A stretch of DNA of 27,468 bases from Laccaria trichodermophora (Eukaryota > Basidiomycota > Agaricomycetes > Agaricales > Hydnangiaceae): assembly GCA_018417955.1 (NCBI GenBank), contig JACTVC010000073.1:1-27468 (forward strand), given 5' to 3'. Under the pieces are notes generated by a model. That model worked only from the letters and a program-made list of their open reading frames with translations. It was not told the DNA's origin and ran no database searches. This document shows positions 12,831 to 24,648 of the stretch, piece by piece. Position numbers and translations under genes: made by a program. Position 1 is the stretch's first letter, and every line of letters starts with the position of its first letter.

Positions 12831-13300
12831 TTACATTGAGGCATATAATGCTGGTCGGATGAGTTACGAATACTTAGTATCAACATCCTCAGTTTATGAT
12901 GATGTGCGGTCCGTGACGCGTCTGTCACCGATATTTGAAATGTTTGGAGTCAATTTCGAGTGTACCGCCATGTCCTCTTCAGATTTGCCGACTGGGCACG
13001 AGAGCATCGCATTTATGAGTGGATTGCCCCTTTGGAATACGTAGGAGACGACCTACCCATCCCGGCTATTATTGTAGTCGGAGACCTAAAGGGTAGTGGA
13101 GAGCGACTTAGTGCTCTCCATGATAACCAGCACACGGCCTTCAATGACTATCCTCCGCTGATCCTCGCGCGTGAGTATAGCTTCTGCCTCACTAGAGCTC
13201 CACGACTACGTTGCGTTCCGCCATCGCTTTGCATAGATGATCGCGATGCAATGCCTCCTACAATAGTGCCTATCCTTTGAAGAGAGCTGGCTGCAAGGTG
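12830..13300 (+). other. Open region with a possible coding exon, unassigned
   Basis: One frame from about 12960 contains EWIAPLEYVGDDLPIPAIIV and continues to LILAR at about 13170, where GTGAGTAT would serve as a donor site. No start, acceptor or family could be established. Frames on the other strand are Arg/Ser-rich, partly because of the CGT repeat. I treat it as unproven. Confidence 0.25.
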
Positions 13301-13346
13301 GGAGACAGGTGAGGTGGGTGATGGAGAATGTTGCTGCCATTTCCTT

Positions 13347-13373
13347 GGTCGTCGTCGTCGTCGTCTGCGCCGT
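13347..13373. repeat. CGT trinucleotide microsatellite
   Basis: About five to six CGT units, followed by a degenerate continuation. On the minus strand it would encode an arginine run inside a weak open frame. Confidence 0.7.
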
Positions 13374-14478
13374 TGTCGGAGAAAAAGTCTGGATCGACGC
13401 CTGTCAAACTGTCTGGAAAGAACACGTTTCAGAGTGGGGAGGGTCGACAGGTGATGGTGATCTTCCTCTAGAACGCTACTAGGAGAAGAACCAGTGGGAT
13501 GACAGGCTTTTGTGGAATCAACCGGATTAAGCGAGGTCATCCTTCGTTGCTGTCGTCCATTAAACCTCAACGGTGCAGGTGCTTGGGGGTTATTTAGGGG
13601 TTATGGTGGATTTAACAATCATTGTGATGTCGACATCGTTATCTCAAGGAAACTCGAATTTCTGTGTTCCGGCCACTTCAGTTGGCGACTACATATGGGG
13701 TCGTAGTAGTCTTAACCGGTGTCATGTATCATGGTTGAGGTGAGTTTCTGCCATTCTCTAGTTGTCTCTAGTAGTACTCAATTTGACCCTATCATGATGA
13801 TTATCGTACGTTACTACAGTCATTGCCCTATACGCCAAGACGGGTGGCAAAAATGGCGAACATAGCTCAGTCAATCGTTGAACATTTCTGCAAAACCCAC
13901 TCGGCAGTTCAAGTCTTTGAAGTTTGAACACATGCCGCAATTTTCTAAACGCGCCAATAATTACAACTTTCCTCGATCAACTTTCTGGCCCTCCTCGACT
14001 GCATGGAATCATTTCAGCAACTGGGCTTTACTCTCGAGGTCTCACCCGACGATCAAACTCAATTCCGCACCCTCCAAAAAGCCGATAGGCAACTGCAAGA
14101 GGCATGTTGAGGCTTAAAAGCGGGATGGGATCTCCGATGATGGTATCAGGCCAATATCAGGCCTCCAGGCTCCCGGGTCCTTGACATCAGCGACACATCG
14201 TCATGTGCCTGGGTGTGTTGTTCGTATACCCTCTTATACCCTGGTACAATTGTAGTACCGAAGCAAGGCACGACTTTTTTTTCTTCCCTACCATTCCACC
14301 AGTCAGATAAAGGTTTCTACAGGTTCTTGGCTGTCCTTGGGCACTGTGATATAGTCGTCAAATCTGTCAATGACCAATTTCGATCGATTTCGCGATCCTG
14401 CAGGAGGACTGGTTCATGTCAACTTCAGTTTCATGAATCTTGGAAAAGTGCCTTAAGGAGAATCACGGATGATGCGAC
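13374..14478. other. Long gene-poor stretch upstream of the protease gene
   Basis: Several short open frames exist on both strands, but none has recognisable content, consistent splice signals or homology to neighbours. A T-rich run lies near 14274-14284. It probably includes the regulatory region of the gene starting at 14521. Confidence 0.5.
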
Positions 14479-14485
14479 TATAAAA
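14479..14485 (+). promoter_or_regulatory. Candidate TATA box of the double-zincin gene
   Basis: TATAAAA lies 36 nt before the ATG at 14521. If it is used, the 5' leader would be very short. The spacing is compatible with fungal TATA promoters but the call rests on sequence alone. Confidence 0.4.
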
Positions 14486-14520
14486 CCTGGCTTCCCAACC
14501 ATCCTCCAATCCGTTTCAAA

Positions 14521-17500
14521 ATGAGCGAAGCACCTCCCGCAACCTCTGTTGTTCCTCCTCAGATTGTTAAGCCGACTCCTGCTACCTCCGCTGATGTCCC
14601 AGTAGTCAATACCCCTCCCGCCTCTGCTGGCTTCATTGCGACTCCTTCAATCAGTACTGGCTCCGCTGCTACCGTTGTTCATCCTTTCGCCCCTGTCTCT
14701 GCTGCCGTTAGTTCCCCTCCCGTTTCGACTGTCTCCCTTCCCGTCAGTGCCCAGCCTGCCTCCATTGCATCCCTTGTCGTCAATGCCCCTCCTGCCGCCG
14801 TTTTTATCGGCGGCGACGCCCCCCCTACATCCCTTGCTGCCGATGCCACTGTATCGGACGAGGTCAGGCAGCCTCCACGCGAGGAATGGTTGTACACTTG
14901 TGCTGAAGTCGCCGTGGACAAAGGCGCCGCGGAATCCATGAGATCTACACCTGACCAGCTAGGTTTGACCGTTCAGAAGGCTGTTATTACGAAATCCAGC
15001 AATTTGTGGGACAACGGCGATGTGAGTCTTCATTTCATCGTTTTCACCAACACAAATAATAGCTTTTCGCGCAGACCCTCACTTTTGGCTTCATGAACGG
15101 AACACTCTATCAGCGAGTCAAGGTCTCCCATATTATTAGGGAATGGTCAGAGTATGCAAATGTCACGTTTCTGCAAAACGTTCCCCCCCACAGGGCCAGT
15201 ATTCGTATTACCTTCGACCCAAGTTCCGGTTCTTGGTCGTATGTTGGAAAGGAAATGAATAAAATTGACCGGTCACTTCCGACAATGAACTTGGCCTGGA
15301 TAGTTGAGGATACTCACCTTCCTGAGATTACCGCGGACGAGAGAGGTGTCATACTACACGAATTTGGTCATGCTTTAGGCTTGATGCATGAGCATCAATC
15401 TCCTGTGCGTGGTGGCAAGATCCATTTGAAGCCTGAGGGTAAGTCCTATCGACACGCTCTTCTGAAGTTGGGATTCTCATTCTTACCAAAGCGGTTATCG
15501 ATTATTACACGGTCACTCAAGGGTGGACAAGGCAAGACGTCATTAATCAAATTCTCGACGTTTATGCGTTGAAGGACGTCTCCAATTTCTCCGAGCTCGA
15601 TCTGAAATCTATCATGATGTCAGTTTCATTGTGAACTTTTTGATCGATATTCACGTTTTCATGATCAGGTACTTTATGCCAGCGGCAATGAATGAGGAGG
15701 GTATCGAGGTCAAACCTAATAACGAGCTTTCTGACATCGACAAGGCATACATGACAATCAACTACCCTCGTCCCGTCGGTACTCCTCCTCCTGACCCGGT
15801 ATGGACGTTCGAATACGCTCTGGGGATCGCGGGCGTTGAAGGCAATGCCAGAGACCGGATTCTTCAAGAATACCGAAATTCGAATTGGTCCGAGGTTAGA
15901 TACCAGTTCACAAATTGGTGCATCACCGCTCGTGCTGCTCGGGCAGAACGTTTGAACACTGTGTCTAGCGGTGGTGAAGACACTGTGGGTAATCCCAGCC
16001 ACGAAGTGAAGGCCGAAGACGACATCGTGGTTGACTGGTGCGCTTCCCAACTCGGTGGCGATGACGTTGGCAAGGGTGCTGCTCATGGCGTTGCCACGGT
16101 GAACAAGGATTTGTGGCTCCCCGGCGATACCATCACGTATGCTTTCATCCAGGGTACTGGAGATGCCACTCTGTATCGTCAGCAACGCATTGCCGATACC
16201 TTCAAGTACTACTCGGGTATTACAAACCTCAAATTCACCGCCGTTCCTTTCGACCCCGTCAAGGCCACAGGTGATATACGCATTTATTTTGGTGAAATTC
16301 CGGGAGGCAAGATTACGGGTTGGTCTGCCATTGGCAAGACATCCATTAAGCATCGCCAAAGTCAAGATGATATGACGTTGGCAGGCGGATCGGTAGAATC
16401 TTCGATGGTTCTTAGCAAAGCTGTCCCGAAAACTGCGGCTGAAGCGAAGGGTGATTGGGTGAAGCGGGTTGAGGAGAGAACGCTTTATCATGAAATCGGC
16501 CATGCTCTTGGCCTTAAGCATGAGCATGTATCCCCATACACAGAAACGACAAATCAACCGAATAAAGACGTGTCAGTTGCGACGCCATTTGACAAGAAAT
16601 CGGTCATGTTGTACGCGAATAAGAAGCTCAAGGTTACGAGTGCTTGGGATTCGCTCAAAAGCTTCTTCGACTTTCATTCGACGGATTATAACCACGCACC
16701 CTCGGCAATGGACCAGGCCTTTATTGGGGTGAGTTTCTTGTAGAATCTTTGTGACGAACATATTCTGATACCCTTCCCAGATTCTCTATCCTTACCCCGA
16801 AGGACACGTTAAGGACAGCTTCAAGGCAAACATCGACACTTTGGGTCTGTCAGATAACTTTGCAGGCTATGCCCAGCAGCGAAACATTGCCTTTTCCCAT
16901 TCTGGTCAGCCGGAATTTGCGGATCAGATCGCAGCGTTACGAAATATGATAAAGGCTGATCTGGCACAGCTCGCTACAAGTCGCGGCACTACCGGTGCAC
17001 CTAGTGCTGCGAGAGGAGTGAATGCAGACGTAGAAACACCACCATTTAGAGCTCGAGGAGCCGCTCCGCCGCCGGGACCAACGACTGGGCCGTTCATCGA
17101 CATTCTTGTCGGTAAAATCACCGAATTGTTTGCGCCCAGCTCGGGTCAAATTTTTGCACTTCAGTTCCCAGGCCGATTTTTGGCTAAAGAGCAGTATGCT
17201 TGGGATAGCTCTAGCGCTGGCGTCTATGGCCCGTTTGTCAAGCCAACGATTGTTAACGAGAACGAATTTAGGTTGACCGACCAACTGTACAACGTTGGAA
17301 ACGTTATCGGCGCTCCCAACGGGATCAACTTGTCAATTGTTTACGAGCAATGTCTAAACAATCTGGTGCCAGGTATCCAGCCAGCGGCCATTAACTTTGC
17401 GAATCAGCAAAATCAAATACGTAAATGGCTCTTGAGGGAGGTACCTGCGACTGGTTGGGTTAAGGACCTTATAGCCGCTCAGCACACTGCGCCTCCGCCC

Positions 17501-19617
17501 GTGACCGCAGTTGCGGCTGGGGGACCCGTTGCCGCTCGAGCTCTCAACGCTGGCGTAACTAGTGGGACCGCTTCCTCTTCCATCGACACACCAAAGCCTG
17601 CCTTTGCAGTGGCCAACAAGCTTACTACTGACCAAAAGGTCAATCGTATGGAGCTTTCTGCTGCGCTTATGACAGAGTACTTGACGGCTCAGCAAGCCTG
17701 GGAGCTTGAACGCGACGAGTTGATCAAAAGCGCAAAGGGCGATGCTTTGGAGGATGTCACTCGTCGGCTTGCCCATATTACCCCTATCCGTGAAGCTCAA
17801 CTCGCATCAAAGTACGGCGATGCTGTTGTTCGCGGTTACTCGCATACGATTCGTCAATATCTTGGTTATATGGACATCAAGAGCGCCGCCGAATTCCTGC
17901 AGGACGCTAAGGATGCCCTTCGCCAGTCTGCCACCAGCTCCTTGGACGGAAGCTTGAAGGTTTATCCTGTTCAGATGCAACCCATTGACTGGTATCAAAG
18001 TCTTGACACTAATTTTACCATGGAGGATCTCACCGCGGACCCCGACTTGATCGAACAACAAATCGATGCCAAATCGAAAGCTCTTGACATTCTTCAATCA
18101 CGCCTTGCCGTCATACAGCACAGCCCCACGACTGATCTCAAGGACCTGCAGGACAAGCTTGACGCAGCAGAATCGGCTTACGACAAAGCTCAAGCTGAGC
18201 TGTCGACCACTTATACAAGCAACGTTATCTCACTTGCCCAGACTTGCATCAACGCCAACAATGAGTTCGTCATGAAGGATTTTGATAAAGCAGCGAAGGC
18301 TGCCAAGATTGCCACTGCCGCTTTTGCCAACATCGAAGTGGGAATGGGCAAACTTACTTCAGCTCAGCTCTCTGTTACTCAAGCTTCTCGTGCATATACT
18401 CGTCTGCTGTCAGCGAAGGTCCTTGCTGAGGCGACCGACACCACAAATGAGACGATTTTGATCACCACCCAGATCAACTCACTTAACAAGGACATTGCCG
18501 AACTCACCGCCCGTGTAAAGGCGTTGCGGTACAAGGATGATGCTACCACGGCGGTTCCTGCTCCGACTAACCTGACGCCCATGGGCAATGCGAAGATTGC
18601 CTCCATCAACGATGTCGATATTCTTCCTGCAGAAAAGACATCGGGCGGCAGCAGGTGGCAAGAATTCCTCATGAACCACACTGTCACGAGCACGTTCTCC
18701 ACGAGTAGCCAGTCTAGCGAGGCGAACACCTCCAAATCGGATTGCAATTTCTTCTTTGGTTCCTACCACAGCGAATCCTCCAGCGCGAGCTCATCCTCTA
18801 GTTCCCTCTCAGCAGACTCGTCAATTACGGTTCAGATTGGCTTCCGGGCCACGTTGGTAACAGTCGATCGTTCAGGCTGGTTCCAACCTCAGTTTTTCAA
18901 GCAATCAAACGGTTTCTACCACATCGACGACACCGTTTCTTGGTCCAAGTGGCCTGCGGATATTAAAACTATCGATGACTTGAGAACCAAGGGTGCATCT
19001 TCTGGTGCTTTTGATAAGATTAATAAGTATCTCTTCCCCACATTCCCAGCCGGTTTCCTTTTCTGCAAGGTTGGTTTTATTGGTTCTATCACCTCACTAC
19101 CCTTTGCTAATTTTTCTTCCATAGGACATTACTATCAAGGTCGCGCTATCGGCGACTGACGTTGCATCCAAGGGTTCGGCCTATGAAAACGCCACTGCAT
19201 CTTCAGGTGGCATTCTTTGCTGGTCCACAAGCTCAACTCACCAGGATCAAGGGTCCAGCAAGACATATTCCTATACGCAAGCTGAAGACGGTTTTATCAT
19301 TCGCATTCCAGGTCCTCAGGTAGCTGCCCACCTTTGTATCCCTCTTGTTAACGTTGACGTCTCTTGCATAGATCTTGGGGTACATGATGCAGTTTACTGA
19401 TCCAGACGTGACTCAGCCACTCCCTGACCAGCTTCCCGCAGGATTCCTCATTCCGGATGACGAATTTGATGCTGTGGCCACGGCGGCTTCTCATACAGTC
19501 GCCCCCACCTCCACGACCACCACCGGAGCATCCAGCACGGCCGTTTCTGCAGCCAAATCTGGTGACCCAACAAAATTTGACACTGCTACCCCTGCTACTA
19601 GCAAAGTCCTGGCTTAG
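14521..19617 (+). CDS. Large protein with two metzincin-type zinc protease motifs
   Basis: Exons 14521-15021, 15075-15438, 15492-15618, 15669-16728, 16781-19069, 19125-19319 and 19372-19617 total 4782 nt (1593 aa), divisible by three with canonical splice sites. Residues 1-125 are Ala/Pro/Ser/Val-rich, with no signal peptide. The first protease unit carries HEFGHALGLMHEH (from H262) and a Met-turn-like SIMMYFM split by an intron. The second carries HEIGHALGLKHEH (from H605) and SVMLYAN. HExxHxxGxxHE with a later Met-turn is the astacin-like metzincin signature, and all three His ligands are present in both units. The remaining ~900 residues contain a helical, coiled-coil-like section (~1107-1162), a Ser-rich segment (~1335-1362) and a beta-rich-looking part (VQIGFRATLVTVDRSGWF). 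Without a signal peptide, conventional secretion is not predicted. The role is unknown; defence, self/non-self or extracellular digestion are only guesses. Confidence 0.85.
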
Positions 19618-20010
19618 TGAAGCTTTCCTGTGTATCTTTGGTTACTACCCTGTGTACATTAGTTTTCTTGTATAACCATGCGTTCCTCTGCCTTTTCCCG
19701 TCTGAATCGCACTTCTGCAGCCAACCTTTCCTGCTTTAACCGAATGCGCTCCTTTTCCGATTCCTCTCTTCTTTGCGCTTGCGTTCCTCCTCCTCTTGCC
19801 GTACGCCCACTTGCTCTTCACCTTCTCTCCGTATCCAGTGTTCCTCCTCCTTCAAATGTTGCCTCCTCAGTGGTTCCTTCTCTTCCTCCTTTCGCGGTCG
19901 TTCCTTTTCCTCTTCTTTCCTTTTCCGTTCCTCCTCCTGTTTGGATGTACGTTCCGCCTCCTATTTCTCGAGCCTGGCGTTTTCCTCAGCCTCCGCTTTG
20001 GCACGTATCT
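19618..20010 (-). pseudogene. Vestigial Glu/Arg/Lys-rich 3' tail of the repeat gene
   Basis: Downstream of the stop at 20011 the minus strand still resembles the gene's repeat (IRAKAEAEE, ARLEK) to about 19970. It then reads strongly charged sequence such as EEERKRKEEEKERPRKEEEK and EKERIRLKQERLAAEVRF down to about 19680, but with stops and frame changes. This is best explained as former coding sequence for a charged helical tail cut off by a deletion. The serine/proline-rich open frames on the plus strand here are its antisense shadow. Confidence 0.55.
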
Positions 20011-20710
20011 TTATTTCTCATCTTCCGTGAGCCGTTTCCTTCGCTGGTCCTCCGTTTCCATGCGGATACTAGTGGGCCTCCAGGTGGGCGTCCAAAGACT
20101 GCCTTGTCGGTACACAGAATCTTGGGAAGGCATAGCAGTGGTAGCCGATGAAGGAGTTTTCTCAAGCTTGACCTTTTCGTCAGCCTCCGCTTTGGCGCGT
20201 GTCTTTTCCTGCTCTTTCATCTCTTCTTCTGAGAGCCGTTTCCTTCGCTGAGCCTCCGTTTCCATGCGGATATTGGTGGGCCTCCAGGTAGGCGTCCAAA
20301 GATTGCCTTGTCGGTAGACAGAATCTTGGGGAGGCAAAGCAGTGGCAGCTGATGGAGGGGTTTTCTCGAGCCTGACTTTTTCATCAGCCTTCGCTTTGGC
20401 GCGTATCTTTTCCTGCTCTTTCATCTCTTCTTCCGCGAGCCTTTTCCTTCGCTGGTACTCTGTTTCCATGCGGATACTAGTGGGCCTCCAGGTGGGTGTC
20501 CCAAGACTGTCTTGTTGGTAGACAGAATCTTGGGGAGGCAAAGCAGTGGTAGCTGATGGAGGGGTTTTCTCAAGCCTGACTTTTTCGTCAGCCTCCGCTT
20601 TGGCGCGTGTCTTTTCCTGCTCTTTCTCCTCTTCTTCCGCGAGCCGTTTCCTACGCTGATCCTCCGTTTCCAGGCGAATCCTACTGCGCCTCCGGGTGGG
20701 TGTCCCAGGA
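20011..20710 (-). repeat. Tandem array with exact 204-bp period
   Basis: The landmark GGTGGGTGTC or its variants starts at 20083, 20287, 20491 and 20695, so the spacing is exactly 204 bp each time. The last unit toward 20011 is incomplete in frame. A 204-bp period keeps the reading frame and supports coding constraint on the array. Confidence 0.9.
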
Positions 20711-21607
20711 CGATAGACAGGCAAAACAGCCGATGAAGAATTTGTTTTTGTCAACTCCCCTAACTTGACTTGTTGCCCATCAGCACTTTTAAGAATAATC
20801 TTAGCACGACTGGTAGGAACAAATGCATTTGAGTTAACATTCAAGCGGGTGGTAGGCAAGGAGGCCGTTGACGGCGTGGGTGGAGGCGAGGATACGGAAC
20901 TCATACTGGGTTGAGGCGGTGTATAAGGCATAGCATGAGATAACTTAACGCCTTCGGACTTGATGGGAGGTGCGGCTGCGGGTGAAGATGATATTGGCGC
21001 TGACGGATCATCTATTGACCCAATTGTAATCACTGAGCCTGAAAAAAAAATCAATATGAGACCGTAAGAGAGGCGAGACGATGAATGAACCTTGTTTTCT
21101 GGCGGCGGCTCTTACTTTGCTGCGAGGAATACTGACGCCGTCCTTGATAGGTACACCTTGGCCAAGAGCACTTGGACGTCGTGAACGAGTTTGAGCAGGA
21201 GGAGAAGAGCGGAGAGTTGGCGCTGAAAGTATCCGCGGCGGGCCCTTTGACCAGGCTGACTTCTTTGGAATTGGACGTAGTGAATGAGATTGAGGAGGAG
21301 ACGGAGCAGGAGAGTAAGAGCGGGGAGTTATAGGAATACTGAGACCATCCTTGTTGGGTACGCCTTGGCCAAGAGCACTTGGATGTCGTGAATGAGGAGG
21401 GGGAGACGGAGCAGGAGAGTAAGCGCTGGGACTGCGAGGAGTACTGACGCCATCCTTAATAGGTACACCTTGGCCAAGAGCACTTGAACGTCGTGAACGA
21501 GTTTGAGCAGGAGGGTAAGAGCGGAGAGTTGGCGCTGAAGGTTTCCGCGGCGGGCCCTTTGACCAGGCTGAACTCTTTGGTGCAGTTGCATTTGAAGATT
21601 TGCTCAT
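20011..21607 (-). CDS. Low-complexity protein with tandem 68-aa charged repeats
   Basis: Exons 21607-21091 and 21038-20011 join through a 52-nt intron (phase 1 both sides) to give 514 aa. The start MSKSSNATAP is the first internal ATG of an otherwise open frame. The N-terminal half is Ser/Pro/Arg-rich, with three GQGVPxKDG blocks and a duplicated SAWSKGPPR segment. The C-terminal half has four copies of a 68-aa unit, each built of PTWRPTSIRMETEDQRRKRL, then EEEMKEQEKTRAKAEADEKV, then LEKTPPSATTALPPQDSVY. The charged parts should be helical or coiled. No known domain was recognised; it may be a scaffold or cytoskeletal-type protein, but that is a guess. It converges on the double-zincin gene. 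The fourth unit is truncated by a stop after RLTEDEK. Confidence 0.7.
21140..21575 (-). repeat. Direct repeats inside exon 1 of the low-complexity gene
   Basis: A block of about 125 bp at 21130-21260 recurs at about 21442-21572 (offset 312 bp) with only scattered differences. A shorter third copy of its first part lies at about 21342-21395. They encode the GQGVPxKDG and SAWSKGPPR segments. Confidence 0.85.
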
Positions 21608-22457
21608 TCTGTGCACAAATCGATGAGAATCCAAACGACAAGACTACTTCAAGAGAAAGGTTGACGACTGACGAATTTTGCAAAGGAAAAGATGAATATT
21701 GAAAGATGAACTTTGGAAGATCTTCAAAGCGGCTGGTTTATTGCTATCAGAAAGAAGGTTGAAACCCGTGAAGCACCGCCCATCATCTGTCCAATAAGCG
21801 CGTTCGGCGCTTCTTTCTCTCGTCGTGAGCCCTGTAGGTGCCAAAGACAGTAAGCTCCCGAGGAATGAGAAAGACGATGGCGAGGACTTGGCGACAGCCT
21901 GGCGAGGACTGGAAGTGCGCCATCACAATCACGTGTCAGGGCTTTAGACGCTTCTTGGCCCTCATGAAACTACGACCCCGTCTTATGTTGACCACCAACA
22001 AGCCTGCACAGGTCTTACTTTTCGGAACTCGGTACAACTCAGTGCTCGCGGGAAGTGCGTCTGCAAAAGGAAATAACCTCTATCCTAGGTGACATGAGAA
22101 TCCCACCATCGGAACACACACGGAACTGCCCCCACACCTGACATGCGAAAGGTACCGACAGGCATACAACTTTGAAATTTATTTGTTTCACGCAAGGCAT
22201 ATCTTCCTGGGGAGAGCAGTGCGCGCCGTGATGAGGAGACTTCTCAATTCTCAAAGTAAGTGCCTTATCCCTACTTTACCGATAATAGCAGCCTCGCGAT
22301 AACAAATTTTCGTCAGGTTCGCTTTCTGAACTTTAGCGCCCGCAAAGGACTTCAGGCACATTACCGGCCTATTTAACACCTAGGCCTCCAATTCGACGAT
22401 TCCATAGCTTTCGTTCTCACTCACTCCTTTTACACGCTCTTTCTTTCTTTCTTTACA
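21608..22457. other. Divergent intergenic region
   Basis: It separates the repeat gene (minus) from the membrane-protein gene (plus), so both promoters should lie here. The last 40 nt before the ATG at 22458 are pyrimidine-rich with repeated TTTC units, typical of fungal 5' leaders. Open frames in the rest are short and unconvincing. Confidence 0.5.
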
Positions 22458-23401
22458 ATGGTATGTTCGCTCTTCCATCCGACTGCAATGACTGATCCTC
22501 TACCCGCACACAGCCTGTAGTTCGGCAAGCGGCAGAGCTGGTTGCTCGCTTCACGCTGAAGTTACCCAACATCACGCCCCAGAAAGGCACCACGCTCATC
22601 GAAGAGATGAGATGCTATAGTCTTCCCTATGGCGCAATGGGGTTCGTGTCTCACGTCCTCACATACTACGCCATTGCCTGCCTTTGGGCTGCACGAAGCC
22701 CCCTCTGGCCCGCTCGGCGCGTCAAATACAGCAAGTTCGATTTAATCCTCGGTATCCTCGGCGTGTTTATCTCCTCCGGTATTGCCATCTTCACAATCGT
22801 GAGCTGCAAAAACTCCTGGCAACTGCTCGTCATCGCCGTCTGGAAGATGAGCATGTCTCTGTTGAACGGTTGCACGGCGATCCACGCAGCTCATTTGGCC
22901 ATGAAGGACGGTTACAAAGCCGTCGCACATCCTGAAAAGACCGCCTGGTGGATCCTGCTATGTATGTACTTTGTCCCCTCTCAAACTCTCATTGATAAAC
23001 TCACATCTCTGCCACTCTTAGATGTCCCAGGAATGTTCGCTGGAATCAGCGGACTCATGTCCCTCGTTGTTCAACATCTTGACAACATCGGTTTAAGGAA
23101 GCTCACAATCGCCTTCTACTCTATCATTGGCATTGGCGTTCTGATCTTTCTGATTGGGATGTTCCGCGGCGCCTCCCGCAAGGTGAAGTCGGTGGATGAT
23201 GAGGACGGAGAAAAGGTTTGGTACTGGGGAATTGGAGGCTTTGGGTTCTCCTTCACGCTATTCACTATCCTAGCCGCCTTCTACGGTGACTGGGCCTTAG
23301 GGATGATGGTCCACAACTTGGTGGGGCTGCCAAGCGGAGATAATTCTGGACTCTACTGGTCGTATTGGCTGGCAAAGCGTTTGACTTTGTTCAGCTGGTG
23401 A
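22458..23401 (+). CDS. Multi-pass membrane protein, intact family member
   Basis: Exons 22458-22460 (only the ATG), 22514-22961 and 23022-23401 give 276 aa. The start was placed by the ATG-GTATGT junction and by the same arrangement in the second copy at 24649. About six or seven hydrophobic segments are visible, for example GAMGFVSHVLTYYAIACLWA, LILGILGVFISSGIAIFTIV, ISGLMSLVV, LTIAFYSIIGIGVLIFLIGM and FTLFTILAAFYGDWALGMMV. The loop between segments holds PLWPARRVKYSKFD. No enzymatic or transporter motif is evident and the function is unknown. Two relatives follow downstream (24649-24905 and 26773 to the window end), sharing the second intron position or the first. Confidence 0.8.
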
Positions 23402-24648
23402 TAGTCTTGACTGTTGTAAGTGTGTAGCAAATGTAGGATTACAGGCTCATTATTTTGTTTGTCTAATTACCGTTCCCATCGTCTCCAATGGACGTTGTCT
23501 TGTTTATATTAGTAGTAAGTGTTCCTCAAATCACCTTATCAGCCCTATTCCCCTGACCCATCCTCTTCAAAAGACCCAGATCCGCCTGAACCTGAACAAT
23601 GGGTGACATTGATAAGAAGATGCTGAAGTGCCACCGAAAAGGACGTCTTGCGGTGATCGCAAATTACCGTCAGCTTTTGACTTTGGATACAACTTGAACA
23701 CCACTAAATTCCTACGAATCCGAAGCCAGACTTTCCCTGTAGCATTCACGGTCCTGCACCTCTCTGCACCACAAAATAGCGTGCTCAGCGAACCTCCGAC
23801 TATCCAGGAGGTTAATACTTAATCATTGATGACTTGCGAAGGAAAGTGTCCATGTCTTGGCCAACTCTTGGCTGGCGCTTCCCAATGTGCAATTTTTTCA
23901 GCTTCCCACACCATCCTGTTGATGGTTCCCCACTTTTGACTTTTCATTGAACTTGATGCCTGATACTTCATTGCTATGGGTTTTCACGGTGTTCAAGAGT
24001 ATCCTCTGAAGAAGATTCGGAGTCAGAGTGGGCTTTTTAAAGAAATTTGTTCCGTACGTTGCCTTCGTTGAAATCCACAAACCTCGAAGTTCCGTTGGAA
24101 TCAAATCTTTCCTGATTGACGTCGTTCATTCCTATGACTATGTAAGATGTTAACAAAGGGGCTGGAACTGGCTAGAACAGCATTTCGTTCAATGTCCTTA
24201 GTCACTATAGGAATTCCCATTGTCAACTACTTAGTAACTGTCAACCGCTACGCATTCGAAAGCCAAGCCAACCTATGTCGAGAATGACATCTGACATGAA
24301 TGGTCAAATCTATTCAAATTCATGTGAGGCAATTCTGAGGGGTGGAACTGGTGCGTACATACTTGGAAGATAAAATTTATTCATCCTTGAATCATTCCAG
24401 TTATGCAGTATCTTTCAAAAGCGCCGAAGAGCTCTACATAGCCCTGCCACACACGACCTCGATGAACAAACCACAGCAAAATCTGCCATTCCCTTTGCTT
24501 TGTTCGGGAATTGGGCACGTCAAGGTCCTTTTCACCACGAATACGCTCCTGCCTATTGCCTTTCTGAGGACCACAGAAAAGATCGAGATCCTCGTGTGAA
24601 ACGGTGTTGGCTAAGAGGGTTTCGTTGTTCTCCTCGTCGCCCCCGCCG
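23402..24648. other. Gene-free spacer, about 1.25 kb
   Basis: Short frames on both strands are scattered here, without recognisable products or paired splice signals. No inverted-repeat element or RNA gene was identified. Confidence 0.5.

Noticed and set aside
13148..13570. Arg-rich minus-strand frame
   Set aside because: The arginine run comes from the CGT microsatellite. There is no family resemblance and no splice context.
15562..16557. Minus-strand open frame of about 331 codons under the protease gene
   Set aside because: It lies antisense to clearly coding sequence with the second HExxH motif and has no recognisable content of its own.
19678..20251. Long Ser/Pro/Phe-rich open frames on the plus strand
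   Set aside because: They are antisense to the Glu/Arg/Lys-rich repeat coding sequence. Such repeats open complementary frames by composition alone.
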